DNA of 64,000 bases. Origin: an uncultured Paracoccaceae bacterium. GTDB lineage: Bacteria > Pseudomonadota > Alphaproteobacteria > Rhodobacterales > Rhodobacteraceae. The translations under genes were made by a program, and so were the position numbers. How positions within the stretch are numbered: position 1 is the first letter of the stretch; every line of letters begins with the position of its first letter. Below the pieces are notes generated by a model, which worked only from the letters and a program-made list of their open reading frames with translations, did no database searches and had not been told where the DNA came from. Location of the stretch: the NCBI GenBank assembly GCA_937922155.1, contig CAKZVL010000084.1:1-64000 (forward strand), written 5' to 3'. Shown in pieces: positions 11,387-21,879 of this stretch.

Positions 11387-11839
11387 GTGCTGAACATCTT
11401 AAAAATCGCAAATCTGGCGCTGTTGGTGCTGTTCCCCATCGCGTGGTTTGCGCCGCTGATGCGGGCCGGGCTTTTGCCCTTGTTCAGCTTGTCGGAAATC
11501 AGCGTGATCTCGGGCCTACAGTCGCTTTGGAAATCGGATGTGATCCTTGCACTGCTTGTCACCGTCTTCGCGCTTTTCGCGCCCTACCTCAAAACCATTG
11601 GTCTTGCGATGGTGCATTTCGGATTGATGCGGCGCAAGGTTCTGCCCGCCCTTAGCTGGCTTGGAAAACTCGCCATGGCCGATGTGTTTTTGATCGCGCT
11701 TTATATCGTGGTGATTAAGGGCATCGGCGTGGGCAAGGTTGAAACGGCTTGGGGGCTGTACCTTTTTACCGCCTGCATCCTTGCGTCCATCGCGATTTCC
11801 GCCTTTACCTCAAAAGCCAAACCAGACCCGGCGGAGTAA
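11387..11839 (+). CDS. PqiA-domain integral membrane protein
   Basis: 150 aa, hydrophobic, ALSWLGKLAMADVFLIALYIVVIK as in PqiA-family proteins. Confidence 0.7.
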   Translation: MLNILKIANLALLVLFPIAWFAPLMRAGLLPLFSLSEISVISGLQSLWKSDVILALLVTVFALFAPYLKTIGLAMVHFGLMRRKVLPALSWLGKLAMADVFLIALYIVVIKGIGVGKVETAWGLYLFTACILASIAISAFTSKAKPDPAE

Positions 11840-11844
11840 CCACA

Positions 11845-13209
11845 ATGGCCAAAGATCTGTCTTTCTCTTGCAGCGAATGCGGGGCCGTCACCAGCAAGTG
11901 GTCGGGCAAATGCGACAGCTGCAATGCGTGGAACACCATCCAAGAGGACAAAGGGTTAAGCAAAGGACCTGCGAAAAAATCCCTCGGCGCGATGCGCGGC
12001 AAAGCGATTGAGCTGACAGATCTCGCCAGCAAAACCGCCCCACCGCCGCGCACGATGTCGGGCGTCGGTGAGTTGGATCGCGTCTTGGGCGGTGGTTTGG
12101 TGGCCGGGTCTGCCGTGATCGTCGGCGGTGATCCGGGGATCGGGAAATCAACGCTGCTTTTGCAGGCCGCGGCGCGGTTTGCCCGCAACGGGCTAAAGGT
12201 GGTCTATATCTCGGGCGAGGAATCAACGAACCAAATTCAAATGCGGGCCGAACGATTGGGCCTGACCGAAAGCCCTGTGCGCCTCGCCTCAGAAACGAAC
12301 TTGCGCGACATCCTTACGACGCTAGAGACCGAAGCGCCGGATTTGGCGATCATCGACTCCATTCAAACCATGTGGGCCGACAACGTGGACAGCGCCCCGG
12401 GCTCCGTCTCGCAGGTGCGTGCATCCGCGCATGAGCTGACGTCATTCGCCAAAAGCCGGAACATGTCTGTCGTCTTGGTCGGCCACGTCACAAAAGAAGG
12501 CGCCATCGCAGGCCCGCGTGTTGTGGAACATATGGTCGATACCGTCCTTTATTTCGAAGGGGAACGCGGGCACCAGTTTCGCATTTTGCGCAGTGTCAAA
12601 AACCGTTTCGGCCCAGCAGATGAAATCGGCGTTTTTGAAATGACCGGTAAAGGGTTGGCAGAGGTGAAAAATCCCTCAGCCCTGTTTTTGTCCGAACGCG
12701 GCACCCCTGCCCCCGGATCCGTTGTCTTTGCCGGGGTCGAGGGTACGCGCCCGATGCTGTGCGAGATCCAAGCGCTTGTGGCACCTTCGCCACACAGCCA
12801 ACCCCGCAGGTCGGTGGTCGGGTGGGATGGTGCGCGGCTTGCCATGATCATCGCAGTGTTAGAGGCGCGATGCGATGTCGCCTTTGGTGGTTTGGACGTT
12901 TATTTGAATGTTGCCGGGGGGTTACGGATTTCTGAACCCGCTGCCGACCTCGCCGTTGCGGCTGCACTTGTGTCCGCGCGCGAGGATGCATCGCTGCCCC
13001 GTGAGGGTGTGATTTTCGGCGAAATTTCTTTGTCGGGTGCATTGCGTCCTGTGTCACAGACCGAAAATAGATTGAAAGAGGCCGAGAAACTTGGTTTTAC
13101 CTCAGCTATATGTCCCCAGCAGAAAAAGAATGTGGCTGTGGGTGCGTTGAATTTGCGGCAGCCGCAAGATTTGGCGGGATTTGTAAAAGACGTGTTTGGG
13201 GCGCGCTAA
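11845..13209 (+). CDS. radA: DNA repair protein RadA
   Basis: Zinc-finger CSECGAVTSKWSGKCDSC, Walker A GGDPGIGKSTLLLQ, KNRFGPADEIGVFEM (KNRFG motif). Confidence 0.97.
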   Translation: MAKDLSFSCSECGAVTSKWSGKCDSCNAWNTIQEDKGLSKGPAKKSLGAMRGKAIELTDLASKTAPPPRTMSGVGELDRVLGGGLVAGSAVIVGGDPGIGKSTLLLQAAARFARNGLKVVYISGEESTNQIQMRAERLGLTESPVRLASETNLRDILTTLETEAPDLAIIDSIQTMWADNVDSAPGSVSQVRASAHELTSFAKSRNMSVVLVGHVTKEGAIAGPRVVEHMVDTVLYFEGERGHQFRILRSVKNRFGPADEIGVFEMTGKGLAEVKNPSALFLSERGTPAPGSVVFAGVEGTRPMLCEIQALVAPSPHSQPRRSVVGWDGARLAMIIAVLEARCDVAFGGLDVYLNVAGGLRISEPAADLAVAAALVSAREDASLPREGVIFGEISLSGALRPVSQTENRLKEAEKLGFTSAICPQQKKNVAVGALNLRQPQDLAGFVKDVFGAR

Positions 13210-13225
13210 CAGGCAGGAGTGACCG

Positions 13226-13795
13226 ATGGAAGGTTTCACAATCATCGACGGTATCGTCGCGGCGGTCATCGTCATCTCAGCGCTTTTGGCCTACAGTCGC
13301 GGGTTCGTTCGCGAGGCAATGGCCATCGCGGGTTGGATTGGCGCGGCCATTCTTGCGTTTATCTTTGCCGATCAGGTTGAACCGCTTGTCCGTCAAATCC
13401 CTGTCTTGGGCGATTTCATCGGCGACAGCTGCGAGTTGAGCATCATTGCCGCCTTCGCTTTGGTGTTCGCGGTCACACTTGTGGTCGTCTCAATCTTTAC
13501 TCCTTTGTTTTCCAACCTCATCCAACGATCTGCTTTGGGTGGTTTGGACCAAGGGATCGGTTTTCTGTTTGGCGTCTTGCGCGGCATCCTTTTGGTTGCT
13601 GTTGCGTTTTTCGTCTATCAAACCGTGCTCAGCGCACAGGACATTGCCATGGTCGAAGACAGCCGTTCCGCTAAGGTCTTTGCCCAGTTTACCGGCCAGA
13701 TTTCAGAACGCGACCCAGAGGCAGCCGTCGGCTGGTTGACAACACAATACGATCAACTGATCGGAACCTGTGGCGCGCCTGCGGAAGACGCCTAA
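13226..13795 (+). CDS. cvpA: CvpA family membrane protein
   Basis: [36 protein letters not shown]; four hydrophobic segments. Confidence 0.9.
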   Translation: MEGFTIIDGIVAAVIVISALLAYSRGFVREAMAIAGWIGAAILAFIFADQVEPLVRQIPVLGDFIGDSCELSIIAAFALVFAVTLVVVSIFTPLFSNLIQRSALGGLDQGIGFLFGVLRGILLVAVAFFVYQTVLSAQDIAMVEDSRSAKVFAQFTGQISERDPEAAVGWLTTQYDQLIGTCGAPAEDA

Positions 13796-15105
13796 GCTTG
13801 CGCTGCAAATTGTTGGGAAATGATATCCAATCGGTCACAAAACTCGGCCAAGATTTGATCTTGTTTCTCTAGCGAGGCCATGTTTTTCGTGCCGACATCT
13901 CGGTCCGCAACAACGCTTCTAAGGCTGTCTGCGGTGCTTTTCCCGACGCTTTGGGTCTTTTCCACCTGCGCGGACAATTCATCAACGACAGGCGCAAACG
14001 CATCCTGAAGGGCCGTCAATTCACCCTTGATGGCGCTAAAGGATTGCGACCCCGCTCCAACGTCCTTGGCGGCCAGCGCGGATGTTTGGGTCGTCTCACG
14101 GATGAGGTCATTGATTTGGGCAGATGCAGACGACGATTGCTGCGCCAGCGATCGGATTTCGGATGCAACCACCGAAAAACCGGCCCCAGCTTCGCCGGCT
14201 CGGGCCGCTTCGACGCCTGCGTTCAGCGCCAAAAGGTTGGTCTGAAAGGATAGATCGTCGATCATTCGGTTGATTTCTGACATCGACTTTGCCTTGCTTT
14301 CCAATGACTCTGTCGTTGATTTTGCCGATTCCACCAATCCTTGACCGTCTTCAATGGCTTTCATCGCGGACGTCAAACGATCAATTGCCGTTTGTACAGT
14401 CTGCTGAACGGTTTCCATCGCGTCGTACATGTCAGACGTCATATCAGAAATGGTGCGCGCACGCGCCTCTTGTGCATTGGTTCGCTCTAACATGTCGGCG
14501 TTGCTACGCTTGCGCAACGTGGCTTCTTCGGCAATGGATTCGGCACCCGACTTTAGCCCGGTCAATTCACCCTGAATAATTTCCATGGCGCGGTTAAAGT
14601 TCTCTGAAAATTCGAAAAACGAGTTCGAAGGTTTGAGGTTAACCCGCGCGCCCGGCTGGCCGGACCCCATAATTTCGATGGCGCGCTTGAATTCCTCCAA
14701 CGCACTCCGTTGGTCCGTAACATCATGCGCGATCTTTATGATTTTCACCACACGATCCGCGGCGTCCCGCACAGGCAAATACGACGCCAAAATCCAAATG
14801 CTTGACCCATTTTTTCGAACGCGTTCAAACTCACCGGTGTTGGTTTGGTTGGACACCAAAGATGTCCAAAAGTCTGAATATTCCGGGCTTTCCACCAGTT
14901 CTTTGCGGCAAAACAGCCGGTGATGTTGCCCCACAACTTCGCTTAGTTGATACCCGATTGCCGACAAAAATTTCTCATTGGCATCAATAATCGTACCATC
15001 TGGTCGAAATGAAATCATGGCTTGCGTTTCGAATAACGCTTGGAGAACGGCCCCATCTTCGGCTGCCTTTTTTGCATCATTGAATGAACGCAGACGATTA
15101 AACAT
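13792..15105 (-). CDS. methyl-accepting chemotaxis protein with PAS sensor, apparently soluble
   Basis: PAS-like [34 protein letters not shown] hairpin [39 protein letters not shown]; no evident TM helix. Confidence 0.93.
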   Translation of the reverse strand: MFNRLRSFNDAKKAAEDGAVLQALFETQAMISFRPDGTIIDANEKFLSAIGYQLSEVVGQHHRLFCRKELVESPEYSDFWTSLVSNQTNTGEFERVRKNGSSIWILASYLPVRDAADRVVKIIKIAHDVTDQRSALEEFKRAIEIMGSGQPGARVNLKPSNSFFEFSENFNRAMEIIQGELTGLKSGAESIAEEATLRKRSNADMLERTNAQEARARTISDMTSDMYDAMETVQQTVQTAIDRLTSAMKAIEDGQGLVESAKSTTESLESKAKSMSEINRMIDDLSFQTNLLALNAGVEAARAGEAGAGFSVVASEIRSLAQQSSSASAQINDLIRETTQTSALAAKDVGAGSQSFSAIKGELTALQDAFAPVVDELSAQVEKTQSVGKSTADSLRSVVADRDVGTKNMASLEKQDQILAEFCDRLDIISQQFAAQA

Positions 15106-15321
15106 GGGTTGGTTGCTCCTCAGATATTGGTGCGCTTTGAATAGGGGCCAATTGTTCAAGACACCTTAACGTCGGCCACCTTTCTGACAGGAAAAATTTG
15201 TGACCAAACGCCCTGCGGTTTTCGACCCGTCCTTGTGGAGAATGCCATAATTTTCGCCTTAAAATCTGCACAGAACCATGGCATCACCCATACACAAGCA
15301 CGTTTTAGGAACCCCACAGTC

Positions 15322-16416
15322 ATGGTCCATACCTACGATCAGTATCGCGATACCAAATTTTTTCTAAATTTGAATGGCTTACGGTTTATCTGCATCGCGA
15401 TGGTGCTATGGCATCATAGCTGGCAACTTTGGGATGCCGAAAGCCTGATGATCCTGCGACGCGGCTTCTTTGGTGTTGCCTTCTTCTTTGTGCTTAGCGG
15501 ATATCTGATCACGACTTTGCTTTTGCGCGAACGGGATCGCTTTGGTCAATTCTCGCTTAAGCGGTTCTATTGGCGGCGTGCTTTGCGCATTCTGCCAATC
15601 TATTTCTTGGTCGTGACTGTCGTTGGCATCTTTCAAATTTTTATCCTCGACAATCCTGCTCTGCTGGACAAATGGATCTATTACTATCTCTTCCTGTCGA
15701 ACTTTCTCACAAGCGACATTCCAACGCTTGGCATTACGTGGTCTTTGGCCGTCGAAGAACAGTTTTATATGATCTGGCCCTTGGCCCTGCTGTTCTTGCC
15801 GCGAAAATTTGTAATTCCCTTCCTGATCGTTGCCATCCTTGCAAACTACGCGGCCTCCTTTGGTGGATACAAAAGCAGTCCGTTCTTTTGGGGGCCGCTG
15901 CATTTTCACCTGCCGATCACAACCTACGCACCAATCCTGATGGGGGCGCTGATCGCGATGGTCCTGCATTCCCGTCAAGGGTTCGAAGCGGCTGCTAAAT
16001 TCTTAGGAAACATCGCGGCTGTGCCTTTGGTCTTTGTCGGGCTGGCACTCGGCCTGCACTTGACCCCCACAGATGTCTTTGGCTGGCCAAACATTCTGAT
16101 CCATACCTTTATGTGCCTGTGTCTGGTGGCCATTCTGGTGCGCCCGCAAAACCTGTTCACCGGTATGTTCGAAAACCGGATCGTCGCCCGCATTGGCGAG
16201 ATCAGCTATGGCGTTTATCTTTATCACCTGATCGCCTTGGATGTGGCGTACCGCGGACTTAACTTTTTGGGGTTCACAAATAATTTTTGGCTACTGTTCG
16301 TCACCTACATTTCGCTGTCGCTTATCATCTCTGAGATCAGCTTTCGTACGTTTGAGAAATACTTCCAGAGCTTCCGTGACAAAGGTTTTGGCCGGACGTC
16401 GCGCGCAACAGCCTAA
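15322..16416 (+). CDS. acyltransferase family 3 (OafA/YrhL-like) membrane protein
   Basis: LNGLRFICIAMVLWHHSW (RxxxxxxVxxxH pattern), YWRRALRILPIYF, TWSLAVEEQFYMIWPL. Confidence 0.92.
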   Translation: MVHTYDQYRDTKFFLNLNGLRFICIAMVLWHHSWQLWDAESLMILRRGFFGVAFFFVLSGYLITTLLLRERDRFGQFSLKRFYWRRALRILPIYFLVVTVVGIFQIFILDNPALLDKWIYYYLFLSNFLTSDIPTLGITWSLAVEEQFYMIWPLALLFLPRKFVIPFLIVAILANYAASFGGYKSSPFFWGPLHFHLPITTYAPILMGALIAMVLHSRQGFEAAAKFLGNIAAVPLVFVGLALGLHLTPTDVFGWPNILIHTFMCLCLVAILVRPQNLFTGMFENRIVARIGEISYGVYLYHLIALDVAYRGLNFLGFTNNFWLLFVTYISLSLIISEISFRTFEKYFQSFRDKGFGRTSRATA

Positions 16417-16497
16417 GAGTTTGCGACAAGGTCGTGACACATCCGCCTGCACAGGTTAATAGACCCTCATATCCTTCTGGAATCGGAGCCTGCCAGC

Positions 16498-17967
16498 GTG
16501 TCCTGCCGTTCTTTGCCCGCACATCCCTTCGATGATGATAAACTAAGGGAGGAATGCGGCGTCTTTGGCGTCGTCGGCGTGCAAGACGCAGCCAGTTTCG
16601 TCGCCCTTGGTCTTCATGCCCTGCAACATCGCGGCCAAGAGGCGGGAGGTATCGTCACCCACGATACAGAAACCGGGTTTCAACAACATCGCCGCATGGG
16701 GCTGGTGCGCGATAACTTTACCTCTGCCCAAATGATGGAACGCCTGCCCGGCAGCATCGGGATCGGCCATGTGCGCTATTCCACCGCCGGATCAAAGGGG
16801 CAGACCGCGATCCGCGATGTTCAACCCTTCTTTGGCGAATTTTCGATGGGCGGTGCTGCAATTGCGCACAACGGCAATATCACCAACGCGATGTCCCTGC
16901 GTCGTGAACTGATCGAGCGAGGCTCAATCTTTCAAAGCTCTTCTGATAGCGAATGCATTGTCCACCTCATGGCCCGCTCCATGGGCCGCACAATCCCGGA
17001 CCGTATGGAAGAAGCCCTGCGCAAGGTCGAAGGCGCGTTTTCAATTGTCGCAATGACCCGCTCCAAACTCATTGGCTGCCGCGACCCTCTTGGCGTGCGC
17101 CCCCTTGTCCTTGGGCAATTGGGCGACGGCTGGGTTTTGGCGTCTGAGACATGCGCCCTAGACATTATCGGGGCGGAGTATATCCGCGAGATTAAGCCCG
17201 GTGAAATGGTCGTCATCACCCCGCGCGGCGTGGAAAGCCATTTCCCGTTCCGTCCGGCAAAGTCGCGCTTTTGCATCTTTGAGCACGTGTATTTCAGCCG
17301 TCCCGACAGCACCGTGGGCACGCGATCCGTCTATGAAACGCGCGAGGCGATTGGCCGTGAATTGGCCAAAGAATCCCCGATTGAGGCAGACCTCGTCTGC
17401 CCTGTCCCCGACAGTGGCACGCCCGCCGCGATTGGCTATGCGCTCGAAAGCGGGATACCCTTTGCCATGGGCATCACCCGCAATCAGTACATGGGCCGCA
17501 CGTTTATCGAACCGTCCGAGCAGATCCGCAATATGGGTGTGCGTCTCAAGCTGAACGTGAACCGCACCCTGATCAAGGGCAAACGCGTGATTCTTGTGGA
17601 CGACAGCGTCGTGCGCGGGACAACCAGCCGCAAGATCAAAGACATGATTTTGGACGCTGGCGCGGCTGAGGTTCACTTCCGCATCGCCAGCCCGCCCACC
17701 GCCTGGCCATGTTTTTACGGCGTCGATACACCGCAGCGGGAAAAGCTGTTGGCGGCAACCATGACCGAAGAAGAAATGCGCAAACACCTTGGCGTGGATT
17801 CGATCAAGTTCATCTCGCTCGATGGCCTCTACCGCGCCGTGGGCGAGGAAAATGGCCGCGATCCCAAAGCGCCCGCCTATTGCGATGCGTGTTTTTCCGG
17901 CGAATACCCGGTGCCGCCATCCGACATGATCGAAGACGGGTTTGAGATGAAACCCGCAGCAGAATAG
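16498..17967 (+). CDS. purF: amidophosphoribosyltransferase
   Basis: EECGVFGVVGVQDAASFVALGLHALQHRGQEAGGIVT; VILVDDSVVRGTTSRKI; GTG start. Confidence 0.97.
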   Translation: MSCRSLPAHPFDDDKLREECGVFGVVGVQDAASFVALGLHALQHRGQEAGGIVTHDTETGFQQHRRMGLVRDNFTSAQMMERLPGSIGIGHVRYSTAGSKGQTAIRDVQPFFGEFSMGGAAIAHNGNITNAMSLRRELIERGSIFQSSSDSECIVHLMARSMGRTIPDRMEEALRKVEGAFSIVAMTRSKLIGCRDPLGVRPLVLGQLGDGWVLASETCALDIIGAEYIREIKPGEMVVITPRGVESHFPFRPAKSRFCIFEHVYFSRPDSTVGTRSVYETREAIGRELAKESPIEADLVCPVPDSGTPAAIGYALESGIPFAMGITRNQYMGRTFIEPSEQIRNMGVRLKLNVNRTLIKGKRVILVDDSVVRGTTSRKIKDMILDAGAAEVHFRIASPPTAWPCFYGVDTPQREKLLAATMTEEEMRKHLGVDSIKFISLDGLYRAVGEENGRDPKAPAYCDACFSGEYPVPPSDMIEDGFEMKPAAE

Positions 17968-18032
17968 CGTCAGTTACGGTTTATCAACTCCCTATCGCTA
18001 TGCCGGGCAAAAGGCCCAAGGATGGTGATAAG

Positions 18033-18329
18033 ATGTCGAACAAAACCAGTAACACCAAATCAGAAAACGCGTACCTGTGGAAAATCGTCATGGCCGGCGG
18101 TCAGGTCGTCGAATTTGAAGGGGGCAACACCAATGGGGCCGCTCAATTTGTTGAGGACGTTCAGAACTATCACCTCACAGGGATGAAACCGGACAAGCCG
18201 AAAAATTTTCGCTTTCCACGCTACAACCATTCCACCGACCTTGCGACCGACATCCTTGTCGATATTGAAAAGGTGCAAATGGTTCTGCGTTGCCCGTTGG
18301 AATCTTCGGTGAGTGTTACGCGCAACTGA
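18033..18329 (+). CDS. conserved hypothetical protein
   Basis: 98 aa, ATG after GGTGATAAG; sits between purF and an SDR gene. Confidence 0.6.
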   Translation: MSNKTSNTKSENAYLWKIVMAGGQVVEFEGGNTNGAAQFVEDVQNYHLTGMKPDKPKNFRFPRYNHSTDLATDILVDIEKVQMVLRCPLESSVSVTRN

Positions 18330-18374
18330 TCGCACCCTCTTGACCATCTTAAAGGAAGCCGCCATCAGCGGCGC

Positions 18375-19019
18375 ATGACAAAAACCGCCCTCATCACAGG
18401 TGCGTCCCGCGGTCTCGGGGCGGCCCTCGCCATCGGCCTGAGTACGACCCATCACATCATCGCCGTGGGCAAAACCACCGGCGCCTTGGAAGAAGTGGAT
18501 GACGCAATTCAGGCCAAAGGCGGCCAAGCGACGCTTGCGCCGATGGACATCACCATCGACGCCGCGATGCAGCAGCTGTGCCGCAGCATTTTTGACCGCT
18601 GGGGCACGCTTAACCTTTGGCTGCACACCGCGATCCACGCCGCACCGCTTTGCCCGGCGGGTCACGTGGGCGACAAAGACCTGTCCAAATCCTTGGACGT
18701 CAACGTCGCAGCGACCGCCCGGCTCATACGCTATGTCAGCCCTTTGCTGGGGGAAACTGGACAGGCCGTGTTCTTCGATGATCCGCAAGGGGGCACCCCC
18801 TTCTTTGGCACCTATGGCAGCAGCAAAGCCGCGCAAATCGCGCTGGCCCGCAGTTGGCAGGTGGAAAGCCAGAAAACCGGCCCCAAGGTCACGATCCTCA
18901 CGCCAAAGCCGATGCCCACAGCGACCCGCGCAAGGTTCCACCCCGGCGAAGACCGCGACGACCTGTCCTCTCCGCAAGCCGAAGCGGACCGTTTGCTTGC
19001 GCAGTTGTCAGGGCTTTGA
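18375..19019 (+). CDS. short-chain dehydrogenase/reductase
   Basis: ALITGASRGLGAALAIGL (TGxxxGxG) and YGSSKAAQIALARSW. Confidence 0.9.
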   Translation: MTKTALITGASRGLGAALAIGLSTTHHIIAVGKTTGALEEVDDAIQAKGGQATLAPMDITIDAAMQQLCRSIFDRWGTLNLWLHTAIHAAPLCPAGHVGDKDLSKSLDVNVAATARLIRYVSPLLGETGQAVFFDDPQGGTPFFGTYGSSKAAQIALARSWQVESQKTGPKVTILTPKPMPTATRARFHPGEDRDDLSSPQAEADRLLAQLSGL

Positions 19020-19259
19020 TGGTTGACCCGGTCAGCCGATCTGACAGCCGACCCGTGAGGTGGCGATCGGACCTTTAATGTCTGGGCAGTTTATCACACG
19101 CAGGTCGGCGACCTATAGGTGCCGCGCCCAAGGCGGCGTCCTTTCATCCCAACTCCACCCTGCAACTTTCGCGCCACATCAACGTGTCTTTTGCGCCGCA
19201 TCCGCTTGCCGCACCCCGCGCCAAGGTCTAGGACAGTTCCAACAGCTTAGGGGCGGGGC

Positions 19260-20042
19260 ATGCGCATTCTCATTACCAATGACGACGGAATTCAGGCCCC
19301 CGGCCTCGCCGTTTTGGAGCGTATCGCCAAAACCATCGCGGGGCCCACGGGTGAGATCTGGACAGTCGCGCCCGCGTTCGAACAATCCGGCGTTGGCCAT
19401 TGCATCAGCTATACCCACCCAACCTTGATGGCCAAACTGGACGACCGGCGCTTTGCCCTTGAGGGAACGCCCGCAGATTGCGTCCTCGCGGGGCTCTCAG
19501 AAATCATGGACACGGCCCCCGACCTGATCTTGTCCGGCGTCAACCGCGGCAATAATTCTGCGGAAAACACACTTTATTCCGGCACGATCGGTGCGGCCAT
19601 GGAAGGGGCGTTGCAGGGCGTTAAATCCATTGCCCTCTCGCAATACTACGGCCCGGGCAATCGCGACCTTGATGACCCGTTTGAAGCAGCGCTTGAACAT
19701 GGCGCAGCAGCGGTCCAGCATCTGATCGACCATGGCGGGTGGGACGACGCCACCTACCGTCTGTTCTACAATGTCAACTTTCCCCCCGTCGCCGCAAAAG
19801 GCGTAAAGGGCATGAAAGCCGTGGCACAGGGGCGCCGCGCTGGCATCCATTTCCGGGCACAACAAGAAACCTCCCCCACGGGACGGAACTTTCTTTGGGT
19901 GCGTGGTGGCGCGCAGGACGTGCCAAGTGGCGCGAAAACCGACGCAACCGCCAATCTTGACGGCTATATCTCGCTGACGCCAATGCGCGCTGATCTGACC
20001 TGCCAGCCGACACTGGCCAACTTGGAAACGACCCTAACGTGA
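19260..20042 (+). CDS. surE: 5'/3'-nucleotidase SurE
   Basis: [51 protein letters not shown]. Confidence 0.96.
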   Translation: MRILITNDDGIQAPGLAVLERIAKTIAGPTGEIWTVAPAFEQSGVGHCISYTHPTLMAKLDDRRFALEGTPADCVLAGLSEIMDTAPDLILSGVNRGNNSAENTLYSGTIGAAMEGALQGVKSIALSQYYGPGNRDLDDPFEAALEHGAAAVQHLIDHGGWDDATYRLFYNVNFPPVAAKGVKGMKAVAQGRRAGIHFRAQQETSPTGRNFLWVRGGAQDVPSGAKTDATANLDGYISLTPMRADLTCQPTLANLETTLT

Positions 20043-20680
20043 GCGCGGACGCCCAAACCAAAATGCAGTTCCTCTTCGCCCTGCGGTCCAAGGGCGTCAC
20101 AGACAGCCGCGTGCTGACGGCCGTGGAAAAGATTGACCGCGCAGAATTTATGCAAGGCATCTTTGCCCAACGCGTGTACGAGGATACGCCGCTACCGATA
20201 TCATGCGGGCAAACCATCAGCCAGCCGTCCATCGTTGGCGTCATGACGCAAGCCTTGAACGTGCAACCGCGTGATAAGGTCTTGGAGGTCGGCACAGGCT
20301 CCGGTTATCAGGCCGCGATCCTCAGCCAGCTTGCGCGACGTGTTTACACCGTTGATCGTTTCAAACGTTTGGTGACCGAAGCGCAAGCCGTCTTTGACCG
20401 GCTTAACATCACCAATATCACCGCCATTGCCACCGACGGCAGTTTTGGCTTGCCCGAACAAGCGCCCTTTGATCGCATCCTTCTGACCGCCGCCGCCGAA
20501 GACCCGCCCGGCCCGCTTTTGGCGCAATTGCGCGTGGGCGGGGTCATGGTTTTGCCCGTCGGGCAATCGGATGCCGTCCAAAATCTGATCCGCGTCACCC
20601 GCACCGAAACGGGATATGAATACGACGAACTTCGCCAAGTGCGCTTTGTCCCCTTGCTTGAGGGTATGGGGAAGGACTAG
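20039..20680 (+). CDS. pcm: protein-L-isoaspartate O-methyltransferase
   Basis: [32 protein letters not shown]; 4-nt overlap with surE. Confidence 0.95.
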   Translation: MSADAQTKMQFLFALRSKGVTDSRVLTAVEKIDRAEFMQGIFAQRVYEDTPLPISCGQTISQPSIVGVMTQALNVQPRDKVLEVGTGSGYQAAILSQLARRVYTVDRFKRLVTEAQAVFDRLNITNITAIATDGSFGLPEQAPFDRILLTAAAEDPPGPLLAQLRVGGVMVLPVGQSDAVQNLIRVTRTETGYEYDELRQVRFVPLLEGMGKD

Positions 20681-20692
20681 AAAGGCGTTAAA

Positions 20693-20712
20693 GACCCCGA
20701 AAACAAGGGGTC
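20693..20712 (+). other. hairpin GACCCC-gaaaacaa-GGGGTC between pcm and the nlpD-like gene
   Basis: 6-bp perfect inverted repeat read directly; no T-tract follows. Confidence 0.5.
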
Positions 20713-20734
20713 AATGGGCAAAAGGAGCAGTGCA

Positions 20735-21862
20735 ATGGCACCTCACCGGTATATTTTGACAGGCACAGCCGTGCTTGCGTTGGCAGCATGCGAACAATTT
20801 CCAGACTTTGACTTACGTGATTTGGGCAACGGGTTTGATACCTCTGCCGCGGTTACAAATCTTCCCAACCGTCCAGCGGCGGATGATCGTGGGATCATAT
20901 CCTACCCCAACTATCAGGTCGTCGTGGCCCGTCAGAATGAAACAATCACAACGATTTCCGAACGCTTGGGGCTGAACACCGTCTCGGTCGCCGCCTTCAA
21001 CGGGATCGAACCGGACGTCAAACTGCGCCCCGGCGAATTGGTCGCCCTGCCCGGCCGCGTCACAGAACCCTCACCCGCAACAGGTGCGGCAACGACCGGC
21101 CCAATTGTGCCGCTCAGCATCGAAGAGGTCGCAACAACCTCCCTTGATGGTTTGCAAGATGCCCCACGGGTGCCAGAGGTGGTGACACCACAAACGCCTC
21201 CATTGGCCGATCCGGGGATCGAACCAATCCGCCACCGGGTCGAACGGGGCCAAACCGTGTTTGAGCTGAGCCGCCTTTATAACGTCCCCGTGCGCGACAT
21301 CGCAGAATGGAACAGCCTGACGCCCGACCTTGTGGTGCGGGAAGGTCAGTTCCTGTTGATCCCCCAAGGCGGCGCGCAAGCACCAACACCACAGGCGCAA
21401 GCACCTGAAGTTGCGGTGCCGACACCTGCACCTGTGCCTGCACCACAAGCGCCAAGCGTTGCACCTATCGCTGAAACACCAACGCCGGCTCCTGCACCCG
21501 CGACCTCAACAGCTGCGCGTCTGATTTATCCGGTCGATGGTCCGATTTTACGCCCCTATGCGCCAGATCGCAACGAAGGGATCGACATCTCTGCGACGCC
21601 CGGAACGCCCGTGCGCGCCGCAGATAGCGGTGTTGTGGCGGCTGTGACAACGGATACCTCCGGTGTCGCTATCGTCGTCCTACGACATGAAGGTGGGCTT
21701 CTAACCGTTTATACCAACATGGAAAATTTGACGGTTTCAAAAGACGACCGCGTGGCGCAGGGTGACAATCTTGGCCAAGTGCGCGACAGCGAACCGGGCT
21801 TCCTCCACTTCGAAGTGCGGCGTGGTCTGCAATCTTTGGATCCGGCAGATTTCCTACCCTAG
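20735..21862 (+). CDS. LysM/M23 peptidoglycan-binding lipoprotein, NlpD-like
   Basis: Lipobox-like LALAAC; two LysM segments (VARQNETITTISERLGLNTVSVAAFNGIE; VERGQTVFELSRLYNVPVRDIAEWNSL); C-terminal M23-like domain. Confidence 0.9.
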   Translation: MAPHRYILTGTAVLALAACEQFPDFDLRDLGNGFDTSAAVTNLPNRPAADDRGIISYPNYQVVVARQNETITTISERLGLNTVSVAAFNGIEPDVKLRPGELVALPGRVTEPSPATGAATTGPIVPLSIEEVATTSLDGLQDAPRVPEVVTPQTPPLADPGIEPIRHRVERGQTVFELSRLYNVPVRDIAEWNSLTPDLVVREGQFLLIPQGGAQAPTPQAQAPEVAVPTPAPVPAPQAPSVAPIAETPTPAPAPATSTAARLIYPVDGPILRPYAPDRNEGIDISATPGTPVRAADSGVVAAVTTDTSGVAIVVLRHEGGLLTVYTNMENLTVSKDDRVAQGDNLGQVRDSEPGFLHFEVRRGLQSLDPADFLP

Positions 21863-21879
21863 GGCCAAACCACCCGCGA

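Noticed and set aside
18060-18977. 305-aa reverse ORF
   Set aside because: Antisense to the 18033-18329 protein and the SDR gene, both of which have recognisable or plausible coding content; high-GC shadow ORF.
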